Positions 49,520 through 58,664 of a DNA stretch of 64,000 bases are shown here, piece by piece. Where the stretch lies: assembly GCA_017983465.1 (NCBI GenBank), contig JAGOBK010000004.1:248001-312000 (forward strand), read 5' to 3'. The first letter of the stretch is position 1, and each line of letters opens with the position of its first letter. Below the pieces are notes generated by a model that had not been told where the DNA came from, did not search any database, and saw only the letters and a list, made by a program, of their open reading frames with translations. The DNA is from Crocinitomicaceae bacterium (GTDB taxonomy: Bacteria; Bacteroidota; Bacteroidia; Flavobacteriales_D; Crocinitomicaceae). The translations under genes and the position numbers were made by a program.

Positions 49520-51379
49520 GTGAAAAACGCACTTATTTATTCCCTTACCTTGTTCTCTAGCACCCTGCTATTTGGACAAAAATCTGAATTATTCATTCCA
49601 AAAGATGCTGTAACTGTGTTCAGTATCAACAACATTAATTTGTTGCAGAAAATCTCCATGGATGATTTGGTGAAGTATGAATTCATGGAAGAAGTGCATC
49701 AAGAATTATTTGATGGTTCAACTTCAGGTAAAACCTTGAAGGATGCTGGAATTGACTTCGATCAGCGTTTGAACTTGTTCTATGGAAAAACCTATCAAAA
49801 TGAAATTTCCGGTTTCACTTTTGGCGTAAAAAATAAGGCGCAACTATTTGAAGTCTTTGATGATTTTCAAAAATTGGACATGAAATTTCCTGGTGTGGAA
49901 ATGTATGGCACCTTTTTCAATAACTTAATTATCAAAGGAAACACCGCTATTCTTATCCGCATCGAGCCTACCATGGATTACATCGATCAAATGACGGATT
50001 CGTTGTGGTATGCAAGAGGAAACGAAATGCCATATGAGTTGTTCGGTGATGAGGAAAACGTTATTGATGAAGAAGAAATTCTGAATGAACAAGAGTTTAC
50101 CAATGATCAACCCGTGGAACAAGCATCGTATCCTGATGCAACGGAAAATCCAAACATAAAAAATTACTACGAATTACGCGACAGTGTTCAGTTAGTGCTT
50201 CAGGAGCGAGAATTGGAACGTTTGATGAACGAATTGTTTGTGAATGAAGTGAATTTGTATTCTCAGGACCTACGTTTTGCTGGACAAATGTCCCACGAGG
50301 CAATCGGAACATTTTACTTGGATAATTCACGTAATTTCGAGAAATCACAAGGACTTTGGTATTTTCAAACCGTACTTCCATCCTTGTACAAGGATATCCA
50401 AGAATTGTATACAGGAAATGTGATTCTGGGCGATTTAATTCTGAAAGAAAACAAGGTGGAATTCCACGTTGAGGCTAACTACGGAAAAGAATTAGGTTCC
50501 ATCTACAAAGAAATGAACGATTCTAAGTTCGATAAACATGTCTTAAAATACATTCCGCAATCAAGCACTGGTTACTTCACATACAATGTGAACTTACGTC
50601 AAGCGTATGAGCAGGCGTACAAGGTCATTATGCCCGTGTTGAGTGACGAGAAAAATGCACAGATATCGATGAATGTCTTAACCATTGAATTGTTGAACGA
50701 GTTTGTCAATAAGGATGCGCTTTTCGGCACCTACAAAGGAAGTATGTTCGGTACATTCAATGGAATTAAAAAAATTAAAACGAAGAAAATCGAGTTTTTC
50801 TACGACGAAGAAACGTTCGAATATGGAGAGCGAGAAGCGGAAGCAGAGGAGGACATGCCAATCTTTACTGTTGGATTCTCCATTGACCGTTCCGATATTC
50901 CAGAAAAAGTAATGAAGCATATGAGTCGTTTGACGTCGAAATTTAAAGATTGTGGTGATTATTGGAAATTTGACAATGCCATTTTAGATGCAGCACCGAT
51001 GTATTTCATTAACAGAAATGGATTATTCATTTTAACCAACGACGAAGACTTAGCGGTAAATCATGCTAATGGCTATGGTAAAGAGGCAATTTCTCGCAAG
51101 GAATGCAAAGCAGCAGAGAAAAGTGGCTTCATGTATGGACACATCGACATTGAAGAAACCTTAAACCGTTTCCCTACTGGTGTTCTGAATCCGAGACAAG
51201 AGGAAATTCTTAATTCATTGAAAGGGAAATCTGGACAGTTTGAATTAAACTCAAGCAAAACAACGAGCGAACAAACAAAATTCAATTTACAGTATTCATT
51301 TGAAGGGGAGGAGACAACAGGGAAACACTTGTTGGATTTAATCAATTCAATTTATGTTGTGACCACTTTTAATCCATAA
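49520..51379 (+). CDS. large exported protein of unknown function (GTG start)
   Basis: This 619-residue protein has a signal peptide, MKNALIYSLTLFSSTLLFGQ. The mature part begins with FIPKDAVTVFSINNINLLQK and DAGIDFDQRLNLFYGKTY, a layout like the DUF4836-type proteins of Bacteroidota, though I cannot confirm the family. No transmembrane helix or T9SS C-terminal domain is evident. The upstream TTG is less likely than the GTG at 49520 because it adds only two residues before the signal. It lies 46 bases after the lipoprotein gene and 2 bases before the next gene, so it is probably co-transcribed. Confidence 0.75.
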   Translation: MKNALIYSLTLFSSTLLFGQKSELFIPKDAVTVFSINNINLLQKISMDDLVKYEFMEEVHQELFDGSTSGKTLKDAGIDFDQRLNLFYGKTYQNEISGFTFGVKNKAQLFEVFDDFQKLDMKFPGVEMYGTFFNNLIIKGNTAILIRIEPTMDYIDQMTDSLWYARGNEMPYELFGDEENVIDEEEILNEQEFTNDQPVEQASYPDATENPNIKNYYELRDSVQLVLQERELERLMNELFVNEVNLYSQDLRFAGQMSHEAIGTFYLDNSRNFEKSQGLWYFQTVLPSLYKDIQELYTGNVILGDLILKENKVEFHVEANYGKELGSIYKEMNDSKFDKHVLKYIPQSSTGYFTYNVNLRQAYEQAYKVIMPVLSDEKNAQISMNVLTIELLNEFVNKDALFGTYKGSMFGTFNGIKKIKTKKIEFFYDEETFEYGEREAEAEEDMPIFTVGFSIDRSDIPEKVMKHMSRLTSKFKDCGDYWKFDNAILDAAPMYFINRNGLFILTNDEDLAVNHANGYGKEAISRKECKAAEKSGFMYGHIDIEETLNRFPTGVLNPRQEEILNSLKGKSGQFELNSSKTTSEQTKFNLQYSFEGEETTGKHLLDLINSIYVVTTFNP

Positions 51380-51381
51380 TC

Positions 51382-52710
51382 GTGTTTCGTAAAATAAGCA
51401 CCCTACTTTTACTTGCAGGCGCACTCGGATTAGTGCTTTTTCTGAAAAACATCCTTTTTCAGAAACCAACTCCTCCAAGATTAATAGATCGTCTGCCGAC
51501 TGCTGATTTCATTGCTACAGCAAACATTCTCGATTTAGCAAAGGAAACAAACGGGATGTTGCAGTATAACAAGATCTCCGCACGCGATTTCACTACCTAT
51601 GAGTTTTTACTTGGACAAGGTAAAATGTATGGAATTGATTTGCAGCAAAACGTATATCTTTTTGGAAATGAGGATGGAAACATTGGTGCAATGGCACACC
51701 TTAGTGATAGTTCCAAAATCATGGGGGGTATCGAGCGCTTAAAGAAGTTCGTTGATATTTCTGACTCCGTTTTTAATGATCACAAATACTATTACAATTT
51801 AGAAGATAAGTCCTATCTGCATTATGGTGATGGATATTTATTCTTCTATAAAGGAAATGATTTTAAAACGGTATTAGAGCAGGTGATTAGTGCTCGTCAC
51901 CTAGGTGTTCACAAGGATTGGAAACGTTTTCTAGCACAAAAGCAATTCAAAAATGAGCATTTTGTCATTTATTCAAATTGGTCCAAGTTGAAATCCTTGG
52001 GTATTGAAACAGCGATGTTTGCCCATGATAGCGATTCTTCTAGTTTTAAATTAAAGAGCTATTTAAAAAAAACGAAACCACTATATTTCAAGCGTAAGGA
52101 AAATGCCTTGAGTTATGCTTCTTCCCTGGGAACACAGCGGATGATAGACGTGCATTTGGATATCGAAAAATTTAAGAAGAATAAGGAAGATTCGATGTTT
52201 GTTCAATTCTCTAAAATTGGCAAGCGCTTCGGTTTCCCCTTTGCTGAATTCATCCAAGCTTGGACTGGAGATTTGTGTTTCATCGAGGGGGGAATGCAAA
52301 AAGTAAAAGAACGATACATTGAAACCATATTGGATGAGGACTTTAATGAAGAAGAAGTCACTCGTGAAAAAGAAGTGTTGATTCCAACGTATTCAGCCAT
52401 GATTTCCATGAATGAATATGGTCAACTTTTCTTGAATAAACTCATGAGAAAAGGAATCCTTCGAAAAGAAGGAGAGGATTTTCGATTCCTATTTTCTCCA
52501 TTGTTGAAATTAAAGAAAATGGGGGATATCTATCAGTTTTATTCTGGTTCGGCTGCTCCAAAATTAGTTCCAAGTACAAATAATCATGTGACTTGGACCA
52601 ACAAAGGAACAAAGTACTTCTTTAGCATTGATTCGTTGACTCGAAATGAAGTTTTTGGAAGTCTCCATATTCCTGTTCGACGCATCTTCCGCCGCAATAA
52701 ATTGATTTAG
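51382..52710 (+). CDS. membrane-anchored protein of unknown function (GTG start), related to upstream gene
   Basis: This 442-residue protein begins with a hydrophobic segment (about 4-27) that anchors it in the inner membrane with the bulk in the periplasm. The start of the soluble part, LPTADFIATANILDLAKE then YGIDLQQNVYLFGNEDGNIGAMAHLSD, echoes the pattern of the upstream 619-residue protein (PKDAVTVFSINN, GIDFDQRLNLFYGK), so the two may be distant paralogues. No catalytic motif is visible. It begins 2 bases after the previous stop and its 3' end overlaps dusB by 4 bases on the other strand. Confidence 0.72.
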   Translation: MFRKISTLLLLAGALGLVLFLKNILFQKPTPPRLIDRLPTADFIATANILDLAKETNGMLQYNKISARDFTTYEFLLGQGKMYGIDLQQNVYLFGNEDGNIGAMAHLSDSSKIMGGIERLKKFVDISDSVFNDHKYYYNLEDKSYLHYGDGYLFFYKGNDFKTVLEQVISARHLGVHKDWKRFLAQKQFKNEHFVIYSNWSKLKSLGIETAMFAHDSDSSSFKLKSYLKKTKPLYFKRKENALSYASSLGTQRMIDVHLDIEKFKKNKEDSMFVQFSKIGKRFGFPFAEFIQAWTGDLCFIEGGMQKVKERYIETILDEDFNEEEVTREKEVLIPTYSAMISMNEYGQLFLNKLMRKGILRKEGEDFRFLFSPLLKLKKMGDIYQFYSGSAAPKLVPSTNNHVTWTNKGTKYFFSIDSLTRNEVFGSLHIPVRRIFRRNKLI

Positions 52711-53714
52711 ATTTCTGAAGCTTGTGCGAAGTGAAATTCGTCAGCATGTACTTGAATGTAATTCAATATGCCGTAAATTTCATCCAAATCATAACTAGAA
52801 ACGAGCTTCGTTCTGTATTCTTTGAAATGTGAAATTCCTTTGAAGTAATTCGTGTAATGACGTTTCATCTCATTGATTCCAAGCTGCATTCCTTTCCATT
52901 TGATGCTCATTTCGAGGTGATCTCTACATGCTTGCACGCGATCTTGGATGCTAGGTCCAGCTAAGTGAGTTCCAGTCGCCATAAAATGTTTAATTTCATT
53001 AAACACCCAAGGATAGCCAATACTTGCACGTCCAATCATAATGCCATCAACACCATAGCGATTTTTGTATTCAACTGCTTTTTCTGGTGAGTCTATGTCG
53101 CCATTTCCAAAAACAGGAATGCGCATGCGTGAATTGTTTTTCACTTCCCCAATTAATGTCCAATCTGCATCACCTTTGTACATCTGTTTACGCGTACGTC
53201 CGTGAATAGAAATCGCTTCAATACCGATATCCTGTAATCTTTCTGCCGTTTCCACCACATATTTGGTATCGTCATCCCATCCCAAACGCGTTTTAACGGT
53301 CACTGGAAGCGATGTTGCTTTCACGATTGCTTCTGTCATGCGCACCATTTTTGGGATGTCCTGTAAAAGTCCTGCTCCTGCGCCTTTACAAGCTACTTTC
53401 TTTACTGGACAACCATAATTGATGTCTAATAAATCTGGTTTCACTTGATCGATGATTTCAGCGCATTGAATCATGCTTTCGATGTCTGAACCGAAAATCT
53501 GAATTCCAATGGGGCGCTCGTATTCAAAAATATCTAGTTTCTGAACACTTTTAGCTGCGTCGCGAATCAGTCCCTCAGAGGAAATAAATTCGGTGTACAT
53601 TAAGTCTGCGCCGTGTTGCTTGCAAAGTGCACGAAATGGCGGGTCACTTACATCCTCCATTGGAGCAAGTAAAAGTGGAAACTCACCTAATTCTATGTTG
53701 CGGATTTTTACCAT
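52707..53714 (-). CDS. dusB: tRNA-dihydrouridine synthase B
   Basis: This 335-residue flavoenzyme reduces uridines in the D-loop of tRNA. The TIM barrel has LLLAPMEDVSDPPFRALC (about 14-31), the catalytic Cys C102 in NYGCPVKKV, and IHGRTRKQMYKGDADW with the flavin site, and GNGDIDSPEKA. The C-terminal helical domain recognises the tRNA. It starts at the base where the mannose-1-phosphate guanylyltransferase gene ends, so the two are coupled. Confidence 0.95.
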   Translation of the reverse strand: MVKIRNIELGEFPLLLAPMEDVSDPPFRALCKQHGADLMYTEFISSEGLIRDAAKSVQKLDIFEYERPIGIQIFGSDIESMIQCAEIIDQVKPDLLDINYGCPVKKVACKGAGAGLLQDIPKMVRMTEAIVKATSLPVTVKTRLGWDDDTKYVVETAERLQDIGIEAISIHGRTRKQMYKGDADWTLIGEVKNNSRMRIPVFGNGDIDSPEKAVEYKNRYGVDGIMIGRASIGYPWVFNEIKHFMATGTHLAGPSIQDRVQACRDHLEMSIKWKGMQLGINEMKRHYTNYFKGISHFKEYRTKLVSSYDLDEIYGILNYIQVHADEFHFAQASEI

Positions 53715-54805
53715 TATTTTTGAAAGTATTCGGGACGATTTGTTTCTAAAACTTTCAAGTAATTTTTGAGTTGTTGCTCATTAGAAGACTTGAGAATCAT
53801 CAACATATGTTCTGATTCAACAACGATGTAATCGTTCAATCCATCTAACAATACCAATTTGTCTTTAGGTACATTGACCAAACAATTACTTGAATCAAAG
53901 GCAAACACATTGTCCCCGATAATCGAATTTGATTCATTATCCTTTGGAAGGTGTTCTGTTAAACTTCCCCAGGTGCCAAGGTCACTCCAATCGAAATCAG
54001 AAAGGACAACAGAAACATTTTTAGCATGTTCCATCACCGCGAAGTCAATGGAGATATCTTCACATTGATCAAAGGCTTGATATAAGAAGTCTGTTTCTTT
54101 GGTCGTTCCATACGCACTTGTGTCCGTCATGAAAATCTCGTGAAGCATAGGTTGGAATTTGTGCAAAGCATCTAGAATCACATCGGCACGCCAGACAAAA
54201 ATACCAGCATTCCAATAAAAGTTTTTAGCATCTAAAAATTGCTGTGCAGTTTCCACATTTGGTTTTTCGCGAAATTGAATTACTTCCGTTGCTTGTCCTT
54301 TTTCTACTCCGCTACTTAAATCGAATTCAATGTATCCGTAACCGGTATCGGGACGACTCGGCTCTATTCCAAGGGTAACCAAGTGTTTTTTATCATTAGC
54401 AACAGTAATTGCTGTGGAAATGATTTCTTGAAACCTCGTTTCGTTCACGATGAGGTGATCGGAAGGAGAGATGATCAATGTTGCATCTGGATTACTTGCA
54501 TGAATTTTTGCAGCTGCATAAGCAATACAAGGAGCAGTGTTCTTGCGCATAGGTTCGCACAAGATTTGCTCAAAACTTAATTCAGGAAGTTGTTCCTTCA
54601 CCAATTCACGGTACGAAGTATTGGTTAAAATATAGATATGTTCACATGGAACAGATTTCAGCATTCGCTCGAAAGTCAAACGTAATAATGATTTACCGAT
54701 TCCAAGTACGTCGAGGAATTGTTTTGGTTTTTGAGGTGTGGACATTGGCCAAAAACGACTCCCAACGCCACCTGCCATGATTAGTCCGTAATTATTTGTG
54801 CTCAT
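53714..54805 (-). CDS. mannose-1-phosphate guanylyltransferase
   Basis: This 363-residue enzyme makes GDP-mannose from mannose-1-phosphate and GTP, a precursor for GDP-fucose and surface glycans. MAGGVGSRFWPMSTPQKPKQF (residues about 10-30) is the nucleotide-binding signature with the catalytic Lys; ISPSDHLI and FREKPNVETAQQFL follow. It lacks the C-terminal isomerase domain of bifunctional ManC, so it is the short form. It lies between the SprT-like gene (14-base overlap) and dusB and could supply the glycan locus at 456-8032. Confidence 0.93.
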   Translation of the reverse strand: MSTNNYGLIMAGGVGSRFWPMSTPQKPKQFLDVLGIGKSLLRLTFERMLKSVPCEHIYILTNTSYRELVKEQLPELSFEQILCEPMRKNTAPCIAYAAAKIHASNPDATLIISPSDHLIVNETRFQEIISTAITVANDKKHLVTLGIEPSRPDTGYGYIEFDLSSGVEKGQATEVIQFREKPNVETAQQFLDAKNFYWNAGIFVWRADVILDALHKFQPMLHEIFMTDTSAYGTTKETDFLYQAFDQCEDISIDFAVMEHAKNVSVVLSDFDWSDLGTWGSLTEHLPKDNESNSIIGDNVFAFDSSNCLVNVPKDKLVLLDGLNDYIVVESEHMLMILKSSNEQQLKNYLKVLETNRPEYFQK

Positions 54806-55424
54806 ATTTTTCGATTAATTCAACGGTTGCAAGTGCATGAACTAAATAAGGTTTTCCGGTTTTTAATTCAGTACAAAGATAACGACTTCTGCGCAGTAAG
54901 CCTTTCTCGAATGATTTTCCATTCAAATGAAACATGCTTTTGTGCGGAATTTCTTCTAAAGTAGTCCCGGGGGACTTATCGTAGAGTTTTAACGTTCGAC
55001 TCAATTGGATGTCGGTACAAGAGGATGCTTTGGTGTTGGTGAAATTTTTCCAAAGTGCTTTTTCCACATCTGCCGGTAATTCTTTACTCACCAAAATGGG
55101 TTCCATCAATCGACGATAGGCTTGTTTCCACTCATTTCCATGTGCTTGAATCCGGTGTCCGTGATCACGAAAAGCCTCTAAGTGAGCTAATTCATGAATG
55201 GAAGTTACGAGAAATGAGAATTTATTCAAGTCACCATTGACTGTGATTGTCGGTTTTTCTTCTCCCGCTTTGACGCGAAAGTCACCAAGTTTGGTGCTTC
55301 TTCCAGGAACAATTTTAAACTTGACTTTAGCGGATAGAATTAAATCCGTCAGGTATGCTGTAAATGCTTCCGGAGCGAAACGATTCAGCGTTTCAATAAA
55401 TTGTTCTCTTTTTGAATTGGACAC
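54792..55424 (-). CDS. SprT-like metalloprotease domain protein
   Basis: This 210-residue protein has the HELAH zinc motif (about 77-81) and a third His in HGNEW (about 95), as in SprT/Spartan-type domains. Eukaryotic relatives cleave DNA-protein crosslinks; the bacterial role is unclear. The start is uncertain: I use GTG at 55424, an in-frame TTG lies six codons upstream, and a TAACTTTG box (55428-55435) sits between them, only three bases before the GTG. The 3' end overlaps the guanylyltransferase gene by 14 bases. Confidence 0.82.
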   Translation of the reverse strand: MSNSKREQFIETLNRFAPEAFTAYLTDLILSAKVKFKIVPGRSTKLGDFRVKAGEEKPTITVNGDLNKFSFLVTSIHELAHLEAFRDHGHRIQAHGNEWKQAYRRLMEPILVSKELPADVEKALWKNFTNTKASSCTDIQLSRTLKLYDKSPGTTLEEIPHKSMFHLNGKSFEKGLLRRSRYLCTELKTGKPYLVHALATVELIEKYEHK

Positions 55425-55427
55425 GAA

Positions 55428-55435
55428 CAAAGTTA
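55428..55435 (-). promoter_or_regulatory. -7-like box next to the SprT-like start
   Basis: Minus-strand TAACTTTG ends three bases before the GTG. If used, the transcript would start at or inside the first codons, so either the start or the promoter call may be wrong. Confidence 0.3.
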
Positions 55436-55496
55436 AAAACAATATGAAAGCAAAATCACCTTACACCACCTTGGAAAATATCCTTAACTTAGCTTC

Positions 55497-56240
55497 GTGA
55501 AATTATTACAAAATATAGGGAAGTACACGTTGATGTTGACCATGGTTTTTACAAGACCAAAGAAATGGAAAATATTCTTTTCGCGTTTAATCAATGAGCT
55601 CGAAAACATTGGCATTAGTTCCTTGCCGATCGTTGCATTGATGTCCACCTTTATTGGCGGTGTTATTGCCTTGCAAACAGCTTCGAGTATGTCCAATCCA
55701 CTTTTGCCAAAATATACGGTTGGATACATTACCCAATCGAGTACAATTTTAGAATTTTCCCCAACGATTATTTCCTTGATTCTTGCAGGAAAAGTCGGGT
55801 CCAATGTCGCATCCGAAATAGGCACCATGCGCGTTACTGAACAAATAGACGCTTTAGAAATCATGGGCGTAAATTCCCTGAATCATTTAGTGTTGCCGAA
55901 AATCATTGCCGCAATTTTGTTTTTTCCTGTTCTGATTATTTTTTCCATGACCTTAAGTATGTTGGGTGGTTGGATGGCTTTGATGATTACCGACTTAACA
56001 ACAACAGAAACGTATGTGTTAGGATTACGCGCGTTTTTTAATCCATTTCACATCACCTACGCTTTAACAAAAACCGTCGTGTTTGGATTTTTAATTGTTT
56101 CCGTTTCTTCGTTCTACGGTTATTATGTAAAAGGTGGATCGATCAATGTCGGACAAGCATCCACTCAGGCTGTTGTCAGTAGTAGTATTGCTATTTTGGT
56201 AGCCAACTTAATTCTCACACAATTATTGTTGTTGTCATGA
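55497..56240 (+). CDS. MlaE-family ABC transporter permease
   Basis: This 247-residue protein has about five or six hydrophobic segments and the MlaE family layout: a short N-terminal amphipathic helix, ALMSTFIGGVIALQTA, and FSPTIISLILAGKVGSNVASEIGTMRVTEQIDALEIMGVN (about 83-122), which forms the cytoplasmic coupling helix. It moves phospholipids between membranes to keep outer-membrane asymmetry. The start is GTG. It overlaps the ATPase gene by 4 bases (ATGA). No MlaD-type gene follows. Confidence 0.93.
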   Translation: MKLLQNIGKYTLMLTMVFTRPKKWKIFFSRLINELENIGISSLPIVALMSTFIGGVIALQTASSMSNPLLPKYTVGYITQSSTILEFSPTIISLILAGKVGSNVASEIGTMRVTEQIDALEIMGVNSLNHLVLPKIIAAILFFPVLIIFSMTLSMLGGWMALMITDLTTTETYVLGLRAFFNPFHITYALTKTVVFGFLIVSVSSFYGYYVKGGSINVGQASTQAVVSSSIAILVANLILTQLLLLS

Positions 56241-57004
56241 TTGAGGTGAAACATGTCATGAAATCATTTAACGGACAGAAAGTTTTGTCCGATATTAACC
56301 ATCAATTTGAAACGGGAAAAGTCAATTTGATCATTGGTCAATCCGGACAAGGAAAATCTGTTTTAGCGAAATGCATTGTTGGTTTATATGAAGTAGATGA
56401 AGGACAAATTTTGTTTGACGGAAGAAATTTCACCGATATGGAACGCTTTGAACGCAGTCAAATTCGTGAGGAAATTGGCATGTTGTTTCAAGGTGTGGCC
56501 TTATTCGATTCCTTAACGGTGGAACAAAACATCATGTTTCCATTGACGATGTTCACCAATATGACGAAAGGTGAAATGCAAAAACGTGTTGATTTTTGTC
56601 TAGATCGTGTCAACTTAACAGGACGTAATAAATTGTTTCCGGCTGAATGTAGTGGAGGAATGCAAAAACGTATTGGAATTGCACGGGCTATTTCGATGAA
56701 TCCAAAATATTTGTTTTGTGATGAGCCGAATTCTGGTTTGGACCCGAAAACATCTATCGTTATTGATGGCTTAATCAAAGATATTACCGCTGAATTCAAC
56801 ATGACAACTGTGGTCATTACCCACGATATGAACAGCGTAATAGAAATTGGACAAAACATTCTTTTTATTCACCAAGGAAAGAAATGGTGGAGTGGAGATA
56901 AAGATTCTATCCTGACAACTGATAATCCTGAAATCCTCAGTTTTGTGTATGCATCTGAATTTATGAAAGAAATTCGATCCATCATGCAGGAAAAAAGAAC
57001 ATAA
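56237..57004 (+). CDS. MlaF-family ABC transporter ATP-binding protein
   Basis: This 255-residue ATPase powers the MlaE permease. Walker A is GQSGQGKS (34-41), the signature is CSGGMQKR (138-145), and Walker B is YLFCDE (158-163) followed by PNSGLDP, with Asn where PTSGLDP is usual. The switch His is in TVVITHD. It is translationally coupled to the permease and ends about 37 bases before the tRNA promoter. Confidence 0.94.
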   Translation: MIEVKHVMKSFNGQKVLSDINHQFETGKVNLIIGQSGQGKSVLAKCIVGLYEVDEGQILFDGRNFTDMERFERSQIREEIGMLFQGVALFDSLTVEQNIMFPLTMFTNMTKGEMQKRVDFCLDRVNLTGRNKLFPAECSGGMQKRIGIARAISMNPKYLFCDEPNSGLDPKTSIVIDGLIKDITAEFNMTTVVITHDMNSVIEIGQNILFIHQGKKWWSGDKDSILTTDNPEILSFVYASEFMKEIRSIMQEKRT

Positions 57005-57018
57005 TTTTCCTTTGATAC

Positions 57019-57048
57019 TTTCATTTTAGAAAATTAACTTTATCTTTG
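57019..57048 (+). promoter_or_regulatory. promoter of tRNA-Leu
   Basis: TATCTTTG at 57041-57048 with a weaker TTTC element 18 bases upstream. About 64 bases separate it from the mature tRNA; a short GGG/CCC inverted repeat lies within this leader. Confidence 0.55.
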
Positions 57049-57112
57049 CAACCCAACAAGAAAGAAATTTCGAATGGGCGCGGGTAAACGATCCCGATGT
57101 TTTATTAGAATT

Positions 57113-57194
57113 GCGGATGTGGTGAAATTGGTAGACACGCCAGACTTAGGATCTGGTGCCGAGAGGTATGCGGGTTCGAGTCCCTCCATCCGCA
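57113..57194 (+). tRNA. tRNA-Leu (anticodon UAG)
   Basis: The acceptor stem GCGGATG pairs with CATCCGC at the 3' end, the D-arm has the GG of the D-loop, and the anticodon stem CCAGA/TCTGG surrounds the loop CTTAGGA with anticodon TAG. A short variable arm follows and the T-arm has GGGTTCGAGTCCC. No CCA is encoded after the discriminator A, so CCA must be added by the tRNA nucleotidyltransferase. A terminator follows directly. Confidence 0.95.
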
Positions 57195-57195
57195 C

Positions 57196-57229
57196 AAAAG
57201 GTCTCGTTGGTAACGAGGCCTTTTTTTTT
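57196..57229 (+). terminator. terminator after tRNA-Leu
   Basis: AAAGG-T-CTCGT and ACGAG-G-CCTTT arms (one T-G pair) with a 5-base loop, then nine T. Confidence 0.9.
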
Positions 57230-57257
57230 AACATAAATTGATAAAAAACACAACAAA

Positions 57258-58610
57258 ATGAACATTACTCGTCAAGAAGTAGATGCACAGAATGCTGTAC
57301 TTAAAGTGAACATTGCTCCGGCTGATTACCAAGGAAAAGTGAAAGCTTCTTTGGAGAAATATAGAAAAACAGCGAAAATCCCAGGATTTCGCCCAGGAAA
57401 TATTCCAATGGCACTTATCCAAAAGCAAGTTGGAAAGTCTGTTTTGGCCGAAGAGTTAAATAAATTGACGAACGATGCTTTGTACCGCTACATCTCTGAG
57501 GAGAAATTGGAAATTCTTGGAAATCCAATCCCGAAGGAAGATCAAGGAATGACAGGAAGCTTCGATCAACCAGAAAATTTTGAATTTTCATTTGAAATTG
57601 GGTACAGTCCAGCTTTTGAATTGCCAATTAATGCGAAATCAAAATTCGATTACGCAACAGTTAAAATCGATAAAGACTTAATCAATAAACAAGTAGAAGA
57701 TTTACGTCGCCGTTACGGTAAATTGGTTTCTTCTGATGCTGTAGGTGACAAGGATATGGTCATGGGTAAATTCGAGGAAAAAGATGCGGATGGATCTGTT
57801 AAAGCAGATGGAATCAGTCACTCATCAACAATTTCCATGGAATTCCTTGAGAATAAAGCAGGAATCAAAGCATTGAAAGGAAAGAAAGTAAATGAAGTCA
57901 TTGACTTAGATCCTAAGAATGTTTCCAAAGACGATAAAGATTGTGCAGCGTTGTTGGGAATTACCGAAGAACAAGTTGCTGGACTAACATCAAACTTTCA
58001 ATTCACCATTGCGGATGTGAAACGCATGGAAATGGCGGATTTAAATGAAGAACTATACACGAAGTTATTCGCTGAAGAAGTGAAAACTGAGGAAGAGCTT
58101 CATGCGCGTATCTCTACAGATTTAGCACGCATGTTTGCTGAGGACACTGATCGTATCTTTACACGTAACGTATACAATCATTTGGTGAACGAAACAAAAA
58201 TGACGTTGCCAGAAGCATTTTTGAAAAGATGGATTCGCGTTTCTTCAGAGAAACCAGTAACAGAGGAAGATATCGATGCAGAATTTGATGCATATTTGAA
58301 ATCATTGAAATGGCAATTAATTCAAACTCGTATTTTCAAGGACAACAACATTCAGTTGACAAACCAAGAAGTGATGGATTTCACTAAAAGTTTGTTAGTT
58401 GGAAACTATGCACAATACGGACTTCCAGCTCCTGACGATCAAGAATTGACAGAAACAGCGGCGCGTTTGTTGCAAAATAAGGATCAGGTAAATGGTATTT
58501 ATGACCGTTTGGCTGAGCAAAAATTAACGGATTTCTTCAAGACAGCAGTAAACTTGGTGAAAAAAGAAGTGAAATACGATGACTTCATTAAATTGGCATC
58601 TGCACAATAA
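57258..58610 (+). CDS. tig: trigger factor
   Basis: This 450-residue ribosome-bound chaperone greets nascent chains at the exit tunnel. The ribosome-binding signature is GFRPGNIP (43-50) with the following helix. The middle domain (about 155-265) lies where the FKBP prolyl isomerase is usually found, but the sequence is weakly conserved, with an insertion such as LDPKNVSKDDKDCAALLG, so isomerase activity is doubtful. The C-terminal arms follow from about 265. L23 (rplW), its docking protein, is encoded at 24037-24333. Confidence 0.92.
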   Translation: MNITRQEVDAQNAVLKVNIAPADYQGKVKASLEKYRKTAKIPGFRPGNIPMALIQKQVGKSVLAEELNKLTNDALYRYISEEKLEILGNPIPKEDQGMTGSFDQPENFEFSFEIGYSPAFELPINAKSKFDYATVKIDKDLINKQVEDLRRRYGKLVSSDAVGDKDMVMGKFEEKDADGSVKADGISHSSTISMEFLENKAGIKALKGKKVNEVIDLDPKNVSKDDKDCAALLGITEEQVAGLTSNFQFTIADVKRMEMADLNEELYTKLFAEEVKTEEELHARISTDLARMFAEDTDRIFTRNVYNHLVNETKMTLPEAFLKRWIRVSSEKPVTEEDIDAEFDAYLKSLKWQLIQTRIFKDNNIQLTNQEVMDFTKSLLVGNYAQYGLPAPDDQELTETAARLLQNKDQVNGIYDRLAEQKLTDFFKTAVNLVKKEVKYDDFIKLASAQ

Positions 58611-58632
58611 ATGTTGTTTTAGTTATAGATTT

Positions 58633-58664
58633 AAAAGGGTTGAACAAATGTTCAGCCCTTTTTT
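58633..58664 (+). terminator. bidirectional terminator between tig and oxyR
   Basis: AAAAGGG-T-TGAACA pairs with TGTTCA-G-CCCTTTT around a 2-base AA centre, with a T run on both strands. Its end overlaps the oxyR stop codon by two bases, so it can serve both convergent genes. Confidence 0.88.

Noticed and set aside
57049..57112. A regulatory RNA in the tRNA-Leu leader
   Set aside because: Only a 4-pair GGG/CCC repeat; more likely a processed leader.
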